DNA of 64,000 bases, taken from Holothuria scabra (Eukaryota; Echinodermata; Holothuroidea; Aspidochirotida; Holothuriidae). The notes under the pieces were generated by a model. That model saw only the letters and a program-made list of their open reading frames with translations. It was not told the DNA's origin and made no database searches. Below are positions 60,310 to 64,000 of this stretch, one piece after another. The DNA lies in contig CM074196.1 in the NCBI GenBank assembly GCA_037179385.1, forward strand, positions 33,442,486-33,506,485, in the 5' to 3' direction. The position numbers and the translations under genes were made by a program. Every line of letters starts with the position of its first letter. The first letter of the stretch is position 1.

Positions 60310-61440
60310 GTTCCAATTCTCCTAACCTACTTACTCAAACCCCAGCCTCCCACAAATGTCTAAAATACATCCTCATCCAGGTACAACCTCAGTTAATTGC
60401 TTCAGGGGAGTAGTATATAAAAGATCCCATGTGTAATCACAACACCCTCAAAAGAGTACATTCTCTGTAAAATTAGCTTTTGTCAACGGTTCTCTGCATT
60501 TTTGAACTTACTCTATATCAAAGAACTGAGCCAATTGAGAATTTCTACGGACTACTACAAAAAACCAGAAAGCCAAAAGGCTTAGCGATACCTTGCCGCT
60601 AAATCGCAAGCTATTTTTCAAATTGGCAGTGCTCTGTTATGTTTTTTTCAAATTGACAGTGCTCCGTAATATACCCACAAAGTATACATGGAAGGCATCC
60701 AAGCTTCCCACATTGAGACCCTGGATGACCTTTGACCACCTAGAACTAGGGTTCTGCTCACTATATCACATCCACATACTTTGTGTGAAATTTTGCAGTA
60801 TCCAAGACTCCAGCCATGAGAAATTGTGTAAACATGACATTGAGACTTTGAACTCTCTGACCCCAAACGACTTTTGACCTCCACCAAGAACAATAGGGAT
60901 AATGTATTCAATATGATCAATACACACACCAAATATGAGTCACACTTACCCTTCTTAAAAAATATTGTGTAAACAAGCTATCTCTACGACATTTACCACG
61001 TGACCTCTCGTGACCCAAAATGACCTTTGACCTAAACGAAAATCAATAGGAATCATCTACTCAATATGACCAACCCACCCAGCAAATATGAACATAGTCA
61101 CATGTACCGTTCTTGAGATATCACGTTAACAGTGTTTTGACCTTTTGACCTCTCGTGACCCCAAATGACCTTTGACCGCCACCAAAATCAACAGGGATCA
61201 TCTACTCAATATGGCCAACTCACGTATCAAATATGAGATAAGTCACACTAACCCTTCTCGAGATATCGTGTAAACAAGCCAAAGGCGTCACACACCCACA
61301 CACGCACGCACACCCACACACGCCATCACCATCGCATAGATTCCTTGCCTGCGTTCGGCAAGGAATAAAAAATGTAGCTTGGGGTGAGACTATCAGGCTT
61401 TTTAGGTAGGCCAGTTTGAGACGCTGATCTTGAATTGTTT
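60310..61440 (+). repeat. Dispersed repeat family D, copy 3, interrupted
   Basis: 60310-60555 and 61372-61440 match the two halves of copies 1 and 2 (CTCTGCATTTTTGAACT, AATTGAGAATTTC on the left; GTAGCTTGGGGTGAGA on the right). The intervening 0.8 kb is a separate insertion. Confidence 0.55.
60560..61370. repeat. Inserted repeat with TGACCTTTGACC units
   Basis: Roughly 150-base diverged tandem units, each with TGACCTTTGACC, CTCAATATG and GAGATATC-GT-AACA blocks. It ends in a (CACA)n patch (61290-61320) and a 9-bp hairpin TTCCTTGCC/GGCAAGGAA followed by AATAAAAAA, like a retroposon tail. Confidence 0.6.
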
Positions 61441-61496
61441 CTTTAAATATAGAAAAACACTTGAGAAAAAATCAGAATCATATCAATCAGGCGAAA

Positions 61497-61575
61497 TGAC
61501 CCCGCGTAGTTGTTCAATGGTAGGGATACGCCTGCAGTGAATTGTGTGTCAATTCAATCCATGTACATGTTCCAT
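61497..61575 (+). other. tRNA-Gly-like relic
   Basis: TAGTTGTTCAATGGTAGGGA resembles a D-arm with an A-box and GTCAATTCAATCC resembles a weak B-box, but stems do not pair well. Probably a SINE head remnant. Confidence 0.25.
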
Positions 61576-61924
61576 CGCCGAGCCACATAAGGAGGCTGAG
61601 CAAGTCTAAAAATCCTACAATTAAAGCTCCTTTTTATGATGTTTTAATGTAACAGTTGTTATGACTTAATTGTACGGTAAATGCGGTAATAAACGTCCTT
61701 TATCTGTGATAAAACTTAACACCGGCCTGTTGATTTGTGTAAACATTTGAGTTTATTACCCTGCCTTTGTCGCGTAATAAAATATGAATAATGTGAACTT
61801 GCTCGAGTCAAGTCAATATACTTTGCACAGGGATTCAGGGCAGGTGGTAGATTCAGGGAGTTGCAACTTTTTGGTAGATCATTGTCATTTCTCGTGGTCT
61901 AGCTTTAGGTTGCACTGTGAGTAT

Positions 61925-61985
61925 CATTCGCTTTGCGGCCTTTTGGCTAAGGTCATGTGTGTATAGTATCTGTTCTTTTCATCCA
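61925..61985 (+). ncRNA. U2 snRNA-derived 5' segment
   Basis: ATTCGCTTTGCGGCCTTTTG, then GCTAAGGTCATGTGTG, then TAGTATCTGTTCTTTTCA closely follows the first 50-60 bases of U2 snRNA, including the branch-point-recognition GTAGTA region (here TAGTAT). The rest of U2 is not recognisable downstream. It is a pseudogene or a U2-headed SINE, not a working gene. Confidence 0.6.
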
Positions 61986-61989
61986 GCCT

Positions 61990-62408
61990 AGAATGGAACC
62001 ATACGTACATGACACTGACAGACCAATGATGTAAATGGTCTAAGGGCTGTGAGGTTGGTCAAATGTTGGCCTTTGGACGTATAGCTTCTTCAGGAAGCAG
62101 TTTAAAGTTTGGTTTCGCCGGCTTTTTGCCAGGGAGTCGGGGGACTTAAGAAAAAGCATTATGATTATCATTTTTCTAGTAGTCCTGTATTACCACGTGT
62201 GGCTATACACTCTAAAAACGTGTTTCTGAAGACCTTGGAGACATTCAGCAATTTATCACATTATCATTAACACAAACTGGAACAGAAGCCTTGCACATAT
62301 GATGTCATACCACCACAGTGAGCATTTTTTGGTTTTCATTTCAATTTCAGCCATCACTTTTTCTCAACAATCCCATGTTAGAAGGAATGTTATTGCACGT
62401 GAAGCATT
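61990..62408. other. Non-coding stretch, nothing recognised
   Basis: Possibly the body of the U2-headed repeat; no second copy is in the window to compare. Confidence 0.3.
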
Positions 62409-63901
62409 CAGTGGCATGGCTAGGATTGAATTTTTAGGGGGCTAGGTATATAAGTGGGGGGATACGTATAGAAGTGGGGAGCTGGTACCTCCGAGGTTCA
62501 AGCGCGGCAAGACCATCTTAGCGGAACGCACCATCGGTTGGCACGGAGCGTGGAAGAAAATTTTGGGCTTTACAAACCCTCCAGATGGCCGGGAACGGCA
62601 CTTCCCACGTGTTTTATGCTACATGTATTCAGCCTTGAAATACGAACCTGATGTCTGCCGCTCCTCAAATAATGAGAATTACAAATCAATCTATAAAAAA
62701 CTGTAATATATACACTTTGTAGGGACTCCAAAACTGGGCATTTCTGATCTGTGGTCTTGGGATGAGACTAAAGGGAACCGGCATCTCCCTTTCCCTTGGG
62801 AAAAATTGTAAACTTCAGGAGGACGTAGATCGCAAATGCGGCAATATTTGAATGGATTTCAGCTTTAATAGGAAAACCAAAAGTACTTGTGTCCCCCTGA
62901 GAAACTTTCTTTGCGTTAGATTTCCTAGATGCAAAATGGTGCTATGTTTTACAAAACTTTGAAATGATTATAGGTCTAATGTTTTAGAATTTTTTTTTTT
63001 TTTTTGAGAGCATCAAAAATTTCTCATTTTTAGTATTTGTGAAGATTTTACAAGTGACATACCTAATACCAAAGAAACAATTATCCGGCTTTCAGTGTGT
63101 ATAGATGCAAAATAGTGCAGTATTTCTTCAGTCATCGTTATATTACGTAGTCAAAATTAAAATACGACGTGTAAATCTGTCAAAATATTTAAACCGCAAA
63201 GCAGAAGTAAGGATCATGTGAAAAACACATGAAATCCGGACCTTGTGGACATTTTACAAATCCGCCAGTGCGAACTAACAGACTAATAAAAAGAGGACTT
63301 GCCGAAAAAAATCTTTCTTCAGTGACATTTGTCATGGGCAGGAGTGAGGCAACACAGGCCTACTTGTTAAGGATGGAAGGGAAGAATTACTCGAAGGCAG
63401 TACCTTACCCTTACGGCATATTCTGTGTATGATAAAGTATAAGAATGGTCGTGTAAGAATGGTCTCCAGTGTATGGTTGCCTTGTTTTCAGTAAATCAAC
63501 CAGCCATCCGAAAGGCATGAAAGGGTCTTACATAACAAAGCCGCATTCGGGTTTGTCGTCGAGACGTTCGTTTCATCTTCATCAAAGTGAAATGCAATAA
63601 ACGACAGCGCAGATTATATACGGTATTTAATTTGGTGAAAGTAGGCATTTTGAGGACATTTTTTTTTTTTGATTTCAATAAGTGAGCACAAAATGTGTTT
63701 TACACACATTCATGTATGTTTTCTTAGTTGTTACACATTTTATTTTTCTGTTTTTGAAGGAAGTACTTCAAAATTTATTTCCGTTCAAACATGTTACTTT
63801 TCTCAATTACTTTATTAGAAGGCAAAACTCTGGGGGGGGGGGGAGAAGAAAATCTGGGGGCCTATCCCCCAGCCCCTCCCCCTACCGTGGCTATGCCACT
63901 G
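62409..63901. mobile_element. Non-autonomous hAT-like element, 1.5 kb
   Basis: Ends are CAGTGGCATGGCTAGG and CCGTGGCTATGCCACTG. The 8-bp duplication GAAGCATT is perfect (62401-62408 and 63902-63909). It has G-runs inside both ends and one 'GGAACGCACCATCGGTTGG' interior unit near 62520. It belongs to the same family as 7549-9547. There is no transposase frame; short frames inside are not convincing genes. Confidence 0.82.
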
Positions 63902-64000
63902 GAAGCATTGGAACGTACAGCTTTACATCACCTAGACACTTTCTCCAATGGCATTTTTAAAGATTTGCGGTCACCGTATAGCATGGGTGGGTGGAACTTC

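Overview
The window reads as metazoan nuclear DNA: AT-rich, gene-poor, with GT-AG splicing in the one host gene, and densely packed with animal transposons (Polinton, Penelope-like, L1/Tx1-like, DIRS-like, hAT-like and Mutator-like repeats, a tRNA-derived SINE). The repeat mix suggests a marine invertebrate, but the sequence does not fix the phylum.

Layout. Positions 1-23.8 kb hold no convincing host gene. They are layered repeats: a 2.0 kb hAT-like element with perfect 8-bp target duplications (7549-9547), MITE copies, SINE copies with nested insertions, a DIRS-like gag fragment (5636-6265) and decayed LINE pieces (17.8-18.2 kb, 20.3-21.1 kb). Positions 23875-37609 are one complete Polinton/Maverick: 6-bp target duplication TACTGC, ~146-bp terminal inverted repeats, a leftward WW+PC4-like gene, then a rightward block of protein-primed family B DNA polymerase, packaging ATPase, a Bcl-2-like protein, two conserved Polinton proteins, chromodomain integrase, penton-like minor capsid protein, a basic pX/pVI-like protein, double-jelly-roll major capsid protein and adenain-like protease. 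Polymerase (one frameshift) and major capsid gene (one stop, one frameshift) are broken; the others are open.

Positions 39419-44735 (minus strand) hold the only confident host gene: a two-exon core-1 beta-1,3-galactosyltransferase (C1GALT1-like). Its 4.3 kb intron carries two Penelope-like fragments, two adjacent near-perfect palindromes, a hammerhead ribozyme and TA microsatellites. Positions 47085-50515 are a Mutator-like foldback element with minisatellite arms, with a separate hAT-like element inserted in its left arm. Positions 57043-59624 are a 5'-truncated L1/Tx1-like LINE with a 10-bp target duplication. The rest is repeats, including a U2 snRNA-derived segment (61.9 kb), a repeat rich in nuclear-receptor DR1 motifs (60.6-61.3 kb) and a 1.5 kb hAT-like element with perfect target duplications (62409-63901).

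How the Polinton genes fit together: integrase and polymerase serve self-replication and integration; ATPase, protease and the two capsid proteins form a virion-building module; the Bcl-2-like and WW/PC4-like proteins look like host-interaction or regulatory accessories. All function calls rest on motifs read by eye; no database search was possible.
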